Shown: positions 46,447-53,286 of the stretch, one piece after another
Numbering within the stretch: position 1 is the first letter of the stretch
Layout of the letters: every line of letters begins with the position of its first letter
Assembly (NCBI GenBank): GCA_018366495.1
Contig: JAGZHZ010000013.1
Location: 10,580 to 74,579 of the forward strand
Origin: Clostridiales bacterium
GTDB taxonomy: Bacteria > Bacillota > Clostridia > Lachnospirales > Lachnospiraceae
Direction of reading: 5' to 3'
Length of the DNA stretch: 64,000 nt
Made by a program: the position numbers and the translations under genes
The notes under the pieces: generated by a model
Database searches by the model: none
What the model saw: the letters and a program-made list of their open reading frames with translations, nothing else
Told to the model about the DNA's origin: nothing

Positions 46447-46896
46447 ATGATGATGCCTAGTATTTTTGGAGAAGATTTATTTGATGACTTTATGAATTTC
46501 CCATTCGAAGGAGATTTCTTTGGTGGTAAAAATCCGTTATATGGAAAACATCAGAAAAATTTGATGAAAACAGATATTCGTGAGACAGAATCAGGATATG
46601 AACTGGATATCGATCTTCCTGGATTCAAAAAAGATGAAATCAATGCCAAACTTGAAAATGGCTATCTGACAATCTCCGCTGCTAAGGGACTAGATAAAGA
46701 TGAGCAGGATAAGAAAGGTAATTACATCCGTCGTGAACGTTATGCTGGAAGCATGAGCAGAAGTTTCTTTGTAGGAGAAGGTGTTACACAGGAAGATGTC
46801 CATGCTAAATTTGAAGATGGTATCTTGAAATTGTCCGTTCCAAAAAAAGTTGCAAAAGAAGTAGAGCAGCAGAGATATATTTCCATTGAGGGCTAA
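46447..46896 (+). CDS. Small heat-shock protein, Hsp20 family
   Basis: The 149-residue chaperone has the alpha-crystallin domain (about 38-140): KTDIRETESGYELDIDLPGFKKDEI, LENGYLTISAAK, and FEDGILKLSVPKK. The N-terminal arm is Phe-rich (DLFDDFMNFPFEGDFFGG), typical for oligomerisation. The frame begins with three ATG codons (46447-46455); AAAGGAG lies at about 46432-46438. It binds unfolding proteins without ATP during stress. Confidence 0.95.
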   Translation: MMMPSIFGEDLFDDFMNFPFEGDFFGGKNPLYGKHQKNLMKTDIRETESGYELDIDLPGFKKDEINAKLENGYLTISAAKGLDKDEQDKKGNYIRRERYAGSMSRSFFVGEGVTQEDVHAKFEDGILKLSVPKKVAKEVEQQRYISIEG

Positions 46897-46917
46897 TGCC
46901 CTCAATGGCTTTTTTTA
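46883..46917. terminator. Terminator overlapping hsp20 stop, shared by converging genes
   Basis: CCATTGAGGGC (46883-46893) and GCCCTCAATGG (46898-46908) form a perfect 11-bp stem with a 4-base loop including the stop TAA, then CTTTTTTT. Confidence 0.92.
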
Positions 46918-47397
46918 TTTCCCCGTATCCTCTTTTTTATTTTCTTTTCCCTGTTTCCTTTTTATAGAAAAATAAATACCCGCAACAGCTGCCATCTGCA
47001 ATGCTGCCGCCGCAATCAGAGTGTAAAATATAATAATGCTGAAATATGCCGCCACAGCTCCAACCAGCACCATACACATAGAGGTGATTAAAATCATTGG
47101 CATTCCAGACTTTTTCAAGAATATTTCTATATGCTCCTCATTTTCGCGTGCATATAATAACGCCAATTTTTCTTCATTGCAAATCGCATTACCCAGTTTA
47201 AGCAGATAGATACACGCCAAAATTCCTATTCCAATCAAAATGACAATCTGAAACCCGATCGCAACTTTCTGTGATATACTCTTCTGTACCATATTGCGAA
47301 TCATAAAATAGTCATATGCGCCGATCAGTGCGACAACCGCGATGAATCCTTGCAAATAATGCATTCTATTTCGTACTTCTTTTTTGAACTCTTCCAT
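46915..47397 (-). CDS. Small membrane protein of unknown function
   Basis: The 160-residue protein has four predicted transmembrane helices (about 14-32, 45-65, 95-112, 118-140) and a charged Lys/Glu-rich tail (KRKQGKENKKEDTGK). No family recognised. It is alone on its strand between the hsp20 terminator and the purH-like operon terminator. Confidence 0.75.
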   Translation of the reverse strand: MEEFKKEVRNRMHYLQGFIAVVALIGAYDYFMIRNMVQKSISQKVAIGFQIVILIGIGILACIYLLKLGNAICNEEKLALLYARENEEHIEIFLKKSGMPMILITSMCMVLVGAVAAYFSIIIFYTLIAAAALQMAAVAGIYFSIKRKQGKENKKEDTGK

Positions 47398-47494
47398 TTT
47401 TCCCTCCCAATTTTTTCTGTTTATTCAGATACTTTCATATTCAGTATAATAGATTCCATTCTGTACGGCAAGAGTAGTAAAAATGTATTTCATT

Positions 47495-47533
47495 AAAAAG
47501 AGGAGACAGCCAGATCGGCGCCTCCTCTTTTTG
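47495..47533. terminator. Bidirectional terminator after AICAR transformylase gene
   Basis: AAAAAGAGGAG and CTCCTCTTTTT are exact inverted copies with runs of A and T on either side, giving U-runs on both strands. It ends the minus-strand purine operon. Confidence 0.88.
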
Positions 47534-47561
47534 CATTTAAGATTTATTACTTTTCCAAATT

Positions 47562-48740
47562 TTAGTGGTGGAATAAGCGGATTCCCGTAAATGCCATCAC
47601 CATATCATATTTATTACATGTTTCAATAACAGCGTCATCACGCACAGATCCGCCTGGTTCTGCAATATATTTTACACCGCTCTTCTTTGCACGTTCAATA
47701 TTATCGCTGAATGGGAAGAACGCATCAGATCCAAGAGCAACGTCTGTCATCTGATCTAACCATGCACGTTTTTCTTCTGCTGTAAACACTTCTGGTTTTA
47801 CTTTGAAGATTTTTTCCCAAGCGCCATCAGCTAATACGTCCATATATTCCTCTCCGATATAAACATCAATCGCATTGTCTCTGTCTGCACGGCGAATATT
47901 ATCCACGAACTGAAGGTTTAATACCTTTGGACACTGACGTAAGAACCAGTTATCTGCTTTCTGTCCTGCCAGTCTTGTACAATGTACACGGGACTGCTGT
48001 CCTGCTCCAATACCGATTGCCTGTCCACCTTTTGCAAAACATACAGAGTTAGACTGTGTATATTTCAGAGTAATCAGGGAAATAATCAGGTCAATTTTAG
48101 CTGAATCAGGCAGATTTTTATTTTCTGTCACAATGTTGGCAAGCAGATCATTATTAATAGGAAGCTCATTTCTTCCCTGCTCAAATGTAATGCCAAATAC
48201 TTCTTTGTGTTCAATTGGAGCTGGTTTATAAGATGGATCAATTTCAATTACATTATAATTTCCATTTTTCTTCTGTCTTAAAATTTCCAGCGCTTCCTCT
48301 GTATATCCAGGAGCGATCACACCGTCAGATACTTCTCTTTTAATCAGCATCGCTGTATCTTTATCGCAGACATCAGACAGAGAAATAAAATCTCCAAAAG
48401 AAGACATTCTGTCTGCGCCTCTTGCTCTTGCATAAGCACATGCGAGTGGAGAAAGCTCTCCCATGTCATCTACCCAGTAAATTTTTGCAAGTGTTTCATC
48501 TAATGGCAGTCCAACTGCCGCACCTGCTGGAGAAACGTGTTTGAAAGAAGTAGCTGCTGGAAGTCCTGTCGCTTCTTTTAATTCTCTTACCAGCTGCCAG
48601 CCGTTGAATGCATCCAGAAAGTTAATATATCCCGGTCTTCCCATCAGAACTTTAATCGGAAGTTCCTGTCCATTTGCAAGATAAATTTTGGATGGTTTCT
48701 GATTTGGGTTACATCCATATTTCAGTTCTAATTCCTTCAT
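47562..48740 (-). CDS. Stand-alone AICAR transformylase (PurH C-terminal type)
   Basis: The 392-residue enzyme converts AICAR to FAICAR with 10-formyltetrahydrofolate, the ninth step of purine synthesis. Seen: ELELKYGCNPNQKPSKIY, ATSFKHVSPAGAAVG with the catalytic Lys-His pair, and QQSRVHCTRLAGQKADNW. It has no N-terminal MGS-like IMP cyclohydrolase domain, unlike normal bifunctional PurH (about 510 residues). That reaction is supplied by the next gene upstream in the operon (48759-49472). Expression is governed by the ZTP riboswitch. Confidence 0.93.
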   Translation of the reverse strand: MKELELKYGCNPNQKPSKIYLANGQELPIKVLMGRPGYINFLDAFNGWQLVRELKEATGLPAATSFKHVSPAGAAVGLPLDETLAKIYWVDDMGELSPLACAYARARGADRMSSFGDFISLSDVCDKDTAMLIKREVSDGVIAPGYTEEALEILRQKKNGNYNVIEIDPSYKPAPIEHKEVFGITFEQGRNELPINNDLLANIVTENKNLPDSAKIDLIISLITLKYTQSNSVCFAKGGQAIGIGAGQQSRVHCTRLAGQKADNWFLRQCPKVLNLQFVDNIRRADRDNAIDVYIGEEYMDVLADGAWEKIFKVKPEVFTAEEKRAWLDQMTDVALGSDAFFPFSDNIERAKKSGVKYIAEPGGSVRDDAVIETCNKYDMVMAFTGIRLFHH

Positions 48741-48758
48741 TTCTTTTTCCTCCTGCTT

Positions 48759-49472
48759 TTATTTATTTTTATTTACAATTTTTGTCTCATATTTCCCTGT
48801 TGCAATATCAATATAACGCACAAACAGAGAAACCTTATTATCCTCGTTTAAGCTTTCCCACAGAAGATTTGTGAAAGCTTCAATATCATCTGGAATAGCA
48901 ACCAGTTTTGGCTCTCCTTCAAAACTTGGAAGAGGATTTCCGTCACATTTATATGTATGAATAAAATGTCCTTCTCCTGCCACGCAGTTTTCATATGCAA
49001 ATGTATAACGATTGCAAGCTTCTGGATTTCCATTGTTGCTCTTTAAAATGGACATTGCATAGCTGTATTTTCCATCTTCAATGTGCATAACACCAGAAAT
49101 ACGAGGTGTATAGTTTGGAGCATCTGGCTCAAATTCTCTGCTGCGCAGAGACTGCTCAAATGTCATCTGTCTGTCCATTCCTTCATAAATGGTATCTGTC
49201 TGATCTCCGTTTGTCACGATTGTTTTATTTCCCAGAACACGTACCGGTGCATAGATAATTAAGCTGGGATCTGTTAATTTAGACGGATCAAATGCCTGTG
49301 TGCGGATTCCCTCTCCGTCCTCCACAAAAATACGGTTTCTGCTGTTTTCACTTCTTCCCATGATAAAGTACGCAGCGACTGCTTTCGTTCCGTCTGCTGA
49401 TTTTCCGATCACAATTCCTCTTCCCGGATAAGAATTTTCTTTTAATTCTTTCTCGATTGATAACATCTCCAT
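48759..49472 (-). CDS. Archaeal-type IMP cyclohydrolase (PurO family)
   Basis: The 237-residue enzyme closes the ring of FAICAR to IMP. Family marks include NSYPGRGIVIG near the N-terminus, AAYFIMGRSENSRNR and a NYTPRISG region. This family (IMP_cyclohyd) was first known from archaea and replaces the PurH N-terminal domain in some Clostridia. The start ATG at 49470-49472 follows AAAGGAGAG. The downstream transformylase gene follows after 18 bases, giving a complete two-enzyme replacement for PurH. Confidence 0.9.
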   Translation of the reverse strand: MEMLSIEKELKENSYPGRGIVIGKSADGTKAVAAYFIMGRSENSRNRIFVEDGEGIRTQAFDPSKLTDPSLIIYAPVRVLGNKTIVTNGDQTDTIYEGMDRQMTFEQSLRSREFEPDAPNYTPRISGVMHIEDGKYSYAMSILKSNNGNPEACNRYTFAYENCVAGEGHFIHTYKCDGNPLPSFEGEPKLVAIPDDIEAFTNLLWESLNEDNKVSLFVRYIDIATGKYETKIVNKNK

Positions 49473-49516
49473 GATCTCTCTCCTTTGCATCATTGTTCTG
49501 CTTGTTTTTCGTTTCA

Positions 49517-49617
49517 GGGCAAAAAAATAAGCCTAATCCGCGAGCGATTTCTGCCCAGACGGTCGGCTTTTTCTTAACTTATACTCCCTGTGGTCTATTC
49601 CACTTCCGTCAGTCGTA
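49517..49617 (-). ncRNA. ZTP riboswitch (pfl motif) with terminator
   Basis: On the minus strand the leader shows the conserved pfl parts: GACTGACGG...GTGGAA...CCACAGGGAG in the first half (about 49580-49617) and GCCGACCGTCTGGGC in the pseudoknot half (about 49552-49566). The ensuing AAGCC...GGCTT stem ends in ATTTTTTTG (49519-49529), an intrinsic terminator that competes with the pseudoknot. Binding of ZTP or ZMP (AICAR phosphate, which accumulates when folate is short) should allow read-through into the two purine genes. Confidence 0.9.
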
Positions 49618-49687
49618 TAATTATCTTTAACATATCATCCTTTCATGAAAAAGTCAACCGTCAAAAAGAAAAATTTCAAAATTTTTC

Positions 49688-49870
49688 CTACATTTGCTTT
49701 CTCACAATCTGATATTCATCATTTAAACGAAAATATGGACAAAAAGAAAATGTATTTGTCATGAAACGTCCCATCTCATCCTCATCCAAGTCGCTTTCGC
49801 AGGTGTAATAACCATACTCCTCATCATATACATAGTAAACACAGCATTCGCAGTTTGTCTTCTTTTTCAT
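49688..49870 (-). CDS. Small cysteine-rich acidic protein (DUF6472-like)
   Basis: The 60-residue protein has Cys pairs at CECCVYY near residue 6 and single Cys in YTCESD and SFCPYF. Aromatic and acidic residues are frequent (YYVYDEEYGYYTC, DLDEDEMG). It may bind a metal. The ATG at 49868-49870 follows GGAGGATGAA. Small proteins of this type are common next to housekeeping genes in Clostridia but have no assigned role. Confidence 0.8.
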   Translation of the reverse strand: MKKKTNCECCVYYVYDEEYGYYTCESDLDEDEMGRFMTNTFSFCPYFRLNDEYQIVRKQM

Positions 49871-50003
49871 TTCATCCTCCAAAAATCATTTTTTCTCGGA
49901 ATCGCATTGCTCTTATGAACAATATTCAACTTATACAACTCAAAACGTTTATTTAAATGACATGCTGTGAAACAAAATCTTTTTATTCCACAGCATCATC
50001 TTT

Positions 50004-50954
50004 TTACTTTTCCATTTTTTTGTTCTCTTTATTTTGCTCTTTCTTTTCTTCAGAAACTTCCTTCAGTTCTGCCAACACATCTTTAAACTTAACAGAACTG
50101 ATTGTTGGATGTGCTTTCAGGATACTGCGCTTATAAAAGTCGAGGTGTTCACGCATAAAAGATCTCTTTTCTCTCTCTGCCACATACGTCTCTTTCAGCT
50201 CTTCCAGCTCTTGTTTCATCTTTTCATTTTTCTTATCCTTCACATCATTTCGATCAAATTCCAGCTGAGCCTGTTCCAACTTTTTCTTAATATCTTGCAG
50301 CATTTCCGAAATTTTTTCACGCCTTGTTTCTTTTTTCTCTTCTTCTCTCATGGAACGCAAAGCAATCATTGCATTTAATCGTTTCTGCATTTTTTCCAAT
50401 TCTTCTCTTGCTTTTTCCATCTTCACTAAAATGTCTTTGATATCAAGAGCAGCTTTAAAGGAAAGTGTAAAATCTACAGCAATGTAGATCGTTAAAACGA
50501 GTGCTATCATTCCCTGAATGTCTTTTGGAATACTTAAAACAAATTTTTCCACTGGAAGATGAATGATCTTCACCAGTGCAATCGTCAAACCGCCCCAGGC
50601 AAGCGACGTTCCCAGGCAAATATGACCATTTAAATTAAACTTGTTTTTACTGTAATCCCAATAGCGCACCTTAAAAATCGATTCCATTGCAACTCCTGTA
50701 AAATATTCCAAGATGGAGGCAGCAATCGCTCCTGACAAAAACATTAAAATAAGATTGTCTCGAAATGGTATCGTCACAAAAAGCATTAAAACCGCTCCAG
50801 ATCCGTATAAAGGCAGAAATGGTCCTCTCATAAATCCTCTGTTTACCAACTTCTTTTTCACACATGACACAAATGTTGATTCAATACACCATCCAAAAAA
50901 ACAATAAATGTAAAAAAACAGAAGCCATTCTGTCACACTATACTGATATGCCAT
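50004..50954 (-). CDS. CmpB-family membrane protein (putative ABC-transporter type IV)
   Basis: The 316-residue protein has a membrane part of about five helices (about 8-170) with family motifs FFGWCIESTFVSCVKKKLVNRGFMRGPFLPLYG and SILEYFTGVAMESIFKVRYWDYS. A long coiled-coil cytoplasmic tail follows (about 180-300), rich in Lys and Glu. Despite the family name no ATPase lies nearby. A dyad ATGCTGTG/CACAGCAT at about 49963-49996 lies just downstream but lacks a clean U-run on the minus strand. Confidence 0.85.
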   Translation of the reverse strand: MAYQYSVTEWLLFFYIYCFFGWCIESTFVSCVKKKLVNRGFMRGPFLPLYGSGAVLMLFVTIPFRDNLILMFLSGAIAASILEYFTGVAMESIFKVRYWDYSKNKFNLNGHICLGTSLAWGGLTIALVKIIHLPVEKFVLSIPKDIQGMIALVLTIYIAVDFTLSFKAALDIKDILVKMEKAREELEKMQKRLNAMIALRSMREEEKKETRREKISEMLQDIKKKLEQAQLEFDRNDVKDKKNEKMKQELEELKETYVAEREKRSFMREHLDFYKRSILKAHPTISSVKFKDVLAELKEVSEEKKEQNKENKKMEK

Positions 50955-51059
50955 ATTTTCTCTCCTTTCTATTCAAATTTAGAGATATCCCCTATATATT
51001 TGTTATATCATATCTGCTCCCAGAATACTATGTTATTCATAAAAGTAATTTCATTTATT

Positions 51060-51098
51060 AACTATGTCAACTTCTCCCGTCTAAAGATGGGAGATTCC
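51060..51098 (-). mobile_element. Terminal hairpin of IS200/IS605-type element, remnant
   Basis: TCTCCCGTCT and AGATGGGAGA form a near-perfect stem with a short loop, flanked by AAC and ATTCCTGC. This hairpin plus flank is typical of the ends of IS200/IS605-family elements. No transposase lies next to it. The ABC-F reading frame ends inside this hairpin (stop at 51081-51083). Confidence 0.6.
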
Positions 51099-52670
51099 TG
51101 CTTTATTTTTTATTGAAAAACACTCCCCCATTAAGCTCTGCTTTGTCGCACATTTTTCTCCAAAAAAGCGATCATGTTCTACTATCATCATCGTTGGCTG
51201 ATATTTTAAAATCAGGGCTTCAATCTGCATTCTGGAAAATATATCAATATAATTTAATGGTTCATCCCAGATATAAAGATGAGCTTGCTGCAAGAGACTT
51301 CCCGCAATCAAAACTTTCTTCTTCTGCCCTTCTGAGTATTTCTCTAATGGCTTTTCAAATTGTTCTCTTTCAAAATCAAGCTGTCTTAAAACAGATTTCA
51401 TCACATGATTTGCAACATCTATTTTTTCAATATAATCGTCTAATTTTCCTCTCAGATAACTTGTATCCTGACTGATATAGGAAATTTTTAATCCATTTGC
51501 CACTGTCAGTTCACCTTCAAAATGTCTCTTTTCATTTCTAAATTCTTCTGGAAATCCATTTAGGACTTCTACACCATCAAATGTCAAAATCGTCTTTATT
51601 ATACTTGATTTTCCGCATCCATTTTTTCCAGATAAAATCACTCGATCTCCTCTTTTCAGCTCCAGATTAAATCCGTGCACTACTTCTTTTTCTCTATAAA
51701 ATAGATTCAAATTCTTTGCTGTGATATACATTTCTTTGTGATGATCACATGGCATAATTTTTAACTCGGCTGTCTCCTCTATATTTTTTAAAAGTTGTGA
51801 TTTCTCAGATATCGCCTTTTCCTGTCTGTGCTCTAAATTTTTCCTGCGTTGCTGCATTTTTCTCGATTTTTCACCGAGATATGCCCGCGTTCCGATAAAA
51901 CGGTCTGTCTCTTTTCGTGGATCAAATCCAATTTTTGATCGTTCCGCCTGATCTGCCCACATCCCAGACTGACGTGCAGCTATCTTTAATTTCCCAATCT
52001 CTTTTTTTAATTTTTCATTCTCTGCCTGTTCAAACTTATCTTCTTTCTTTTTATTCTCCCACCATGAAGAAAAATTTCCCTGACTGACACGAATCTGATT
52101 TCTTTCTAAAACTAATACATGATCTATACACTGATCCAAGAGTGTTCTGTCATGCGATACAAGAATAAACCCTTTTTTTCTTTTCAGATACTTCTCAACG
52201 ATCTCTCTTGTGTCACGATCAAGATGGTTTGTGGGCTCATCAATCAGCAAAAAAACATGGTCTCTTGAAAATAAGAGTGCCAACATTACCTTTGTTCTCT
52301 CCCCATGACTCAATGTCTCGTACGGTCGATATAAAATTTCTGCATCGGTCTGCAGCAAATCTAATTCGCAGCAAATTTTCCATAACTCATAATCTGGATA
52401 AATCTTTTCAATTACATTAATCGTAAGATTTTTCATCATCTCTTTTTCAACTGAAAATGGAAAATACTCAAAATGTTCTGTTGTTCTGATACTGCCCTGA
52501 TACTCATATTTTCCCAGCAGTAAGTTCAAAAATGTCGTTTTCCCTTTGCCGTTTCTTCCAATTAGTCCCAGCTTCCAATCTGTATCAATACAAAACGATA
52601 CATTTTCAAAAATATTTTCATAACCGCTTTCATAGCCAAAAGTCAATCCTGATACATAAATTTGTGCCAT
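51081..52670 (-). CDS. Lsa-type ABC-F ribosomal protection protein, altered C-terminus
   Basis: The 529-residue protein carries two ABC ATPase domains without membrane segments: Walker A GRNGKGKT, signature LSHGERTK, Walker B LLIDEPTNHLD in the first, and GKNGCGKS, SEGQKKK, WDEPLNYID in the second, separated by a charged helical linker. The start MAQIYVSGLTFGYESGYENIFENV matches Lsa-type proteins that protect the ribosome from lincosamide, streptogramin A and pleuromutilin antibiotics. GGAGAG precedes the ATG. The last about 12 residues (ending NKAGISHL) come from the IS-type hairpin, so the native C-terminus was replaced. Resistance is inferred from family only. Confidence 0.88.
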   Translation of the reverse strand: MAQIYVSGLTFGYESGYENIFENVSFCIDTDWKLGLIGRNGKGKTTFLNLLLGKYEYQGSIRTTEHFEYFPFSVEKEMMKNLTINVIEKIYPDYELWKICCELDLLQTDAEILYRPYETLSHGERTKVMLALLFSRDHVFLLIDEPTNHLDRDTREIVEKYLKRKKGFILVSHDRTLLDQCIDHVLVLERNQIRVSQGNFSSWWENKKKEDKFEQAENEKLKKEIGKLKIAARQSGMWADQAERSKIGFDPRKETDRFIGTRAYLGEKSRKMQQRRKNLEHRQEKAISEKSQLLKNIEETAELKIMPCDHHKEMYITAKNLNLFYREKEVVHGFNLELKRGDRVILSGKNGCGKSSIIKTILTFDGVEVLNGFPEEFRNEKRHFEGELTVANGLKISYISQDTSYLRGKLDDYIEKIDVANHVMKSVLRQLDFEREQFEKPLEKYSEGQKKKVLIAGSLLQQAHLYIWDEPLNYIDIFSRMQIEALILKYQPTMMIVEHDRFFGEKCATKQSLMGECFSIKNKAGISHL

Positions 52671-52697
52671 TTTATCACTCTCCAATCTCAAACAGGG

Positions 52698-52732
52698 TAT
52701 AAAAAAAGAACCGTATGTCTCCAAACGATTCT
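52698..52732 (-). terminator. Attenuator terminator ahead of ABC-F gene
   Basis: On the minus strand AGAATCGTTTG pairs with CATACGGTTCT around GAGA, then seven T. It sits 28 bases before the ABC-F start and after a leader ORF, the standard position of a terminator relieved by antibiotic-stalled ribosomes. Confidence 0.8.
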
Positions 52733-52794
52733 TTCTATTTTCCTTGTTTTCGCTCTTATATATCTGTAGTACAGCACAAACTTTTTTCGTTTAT

Positions 52795-52914
52795 TTATCC
52801 TGCTGTCTTATCTCGATACCGTTCGTTTTTACATATTAGCGCATGATTTCCCACATTGCCATTCCCCTCAGCTAAAGTAAAAAGGGGCGGCACGCTAATT
52901 TTATAATTTTTCAT
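52795..52914 (-). CDS. Candidate 39-residue leader peptide for ABC-F attenuation
   Basis: An ATG at 52912-52914 opens a 39-codon frame (MKNYKISVPPLFTLAEG...) ending at TAA 52795-52797. It lies between a good promoter and the attenuator hairpin. No strong ribosome-binding site is visible, and the reading could be coincidental. Leader peptides control several ABC-F and erm genes by stalling. Confidence 0.45.
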   Translation of the reverse strand: MKNYKISVPPLFTLAEGNGNVGNHALICKNERYRDKTAG

Positions 52915-52964
52915 ACATTGCTATTTTATGTAAAAATCTCCGTTTTTGAGAAAAGGTCTCTGAA

Positions 52965-52994
52965 AATATAATCTATCGTTTGATTGCATGACAA
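52965..52994 (-). promoter_or_regulatory. Probable promoter of ABC-F leader
   Basis: On the minus strand TTGTCA (52994-52989) and TATATT (52970-52965) are 18 bases apart, giving a leader of about 285 bases before the ABC-F start. The remainder of 52995-53227 holds AT-rich DNA with no supported gene. Confidence 0.6.
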
Positions 52995-53227
52995 TCGCCA
53001 ATGCGCAAAGCATCGGTTCTTTTTTGTTATTCATGTCTCAAAAAATAGATTATCTCTTCATTTCACACCTCTTTTTCCTTTTTCTTTTGAAAGAATATCA
53101 CACAAATACAAAATTGTAAAGTCTGATTCTTTTTCTTTCTCTTTTTTCTCTTTTTGTTTTCCTATCAATTTTTCCAGTTATCAATTTGTCTTCCAGCTGA
53201 AACTATAAATATTTTTTTATATTTCAT

Positions 53228-53262
53228 AGAAAAGGGACCGTCTAAAAATTGACCGTCCCCTT
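53228..53262 (-). terminator. Terminator after MacB-like ABC gene
   Basis: GGGAC and GTCCC with a further GTC/GAC pair across one mismatch, loop AATTTTTA, then CCCTTTTCTAT on the minus strand. Located 25 bases after the stop. Confidence 0.65.
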
Positions 53263-53286
53263 CTAAGAGTTCTTATTAATTTTTAC

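Noticed and set aside
52984..53020. Plus-strand terminator-like hairpin
   Set aside because: Imperfect stem and no plus-strand gene upstream that it could end.
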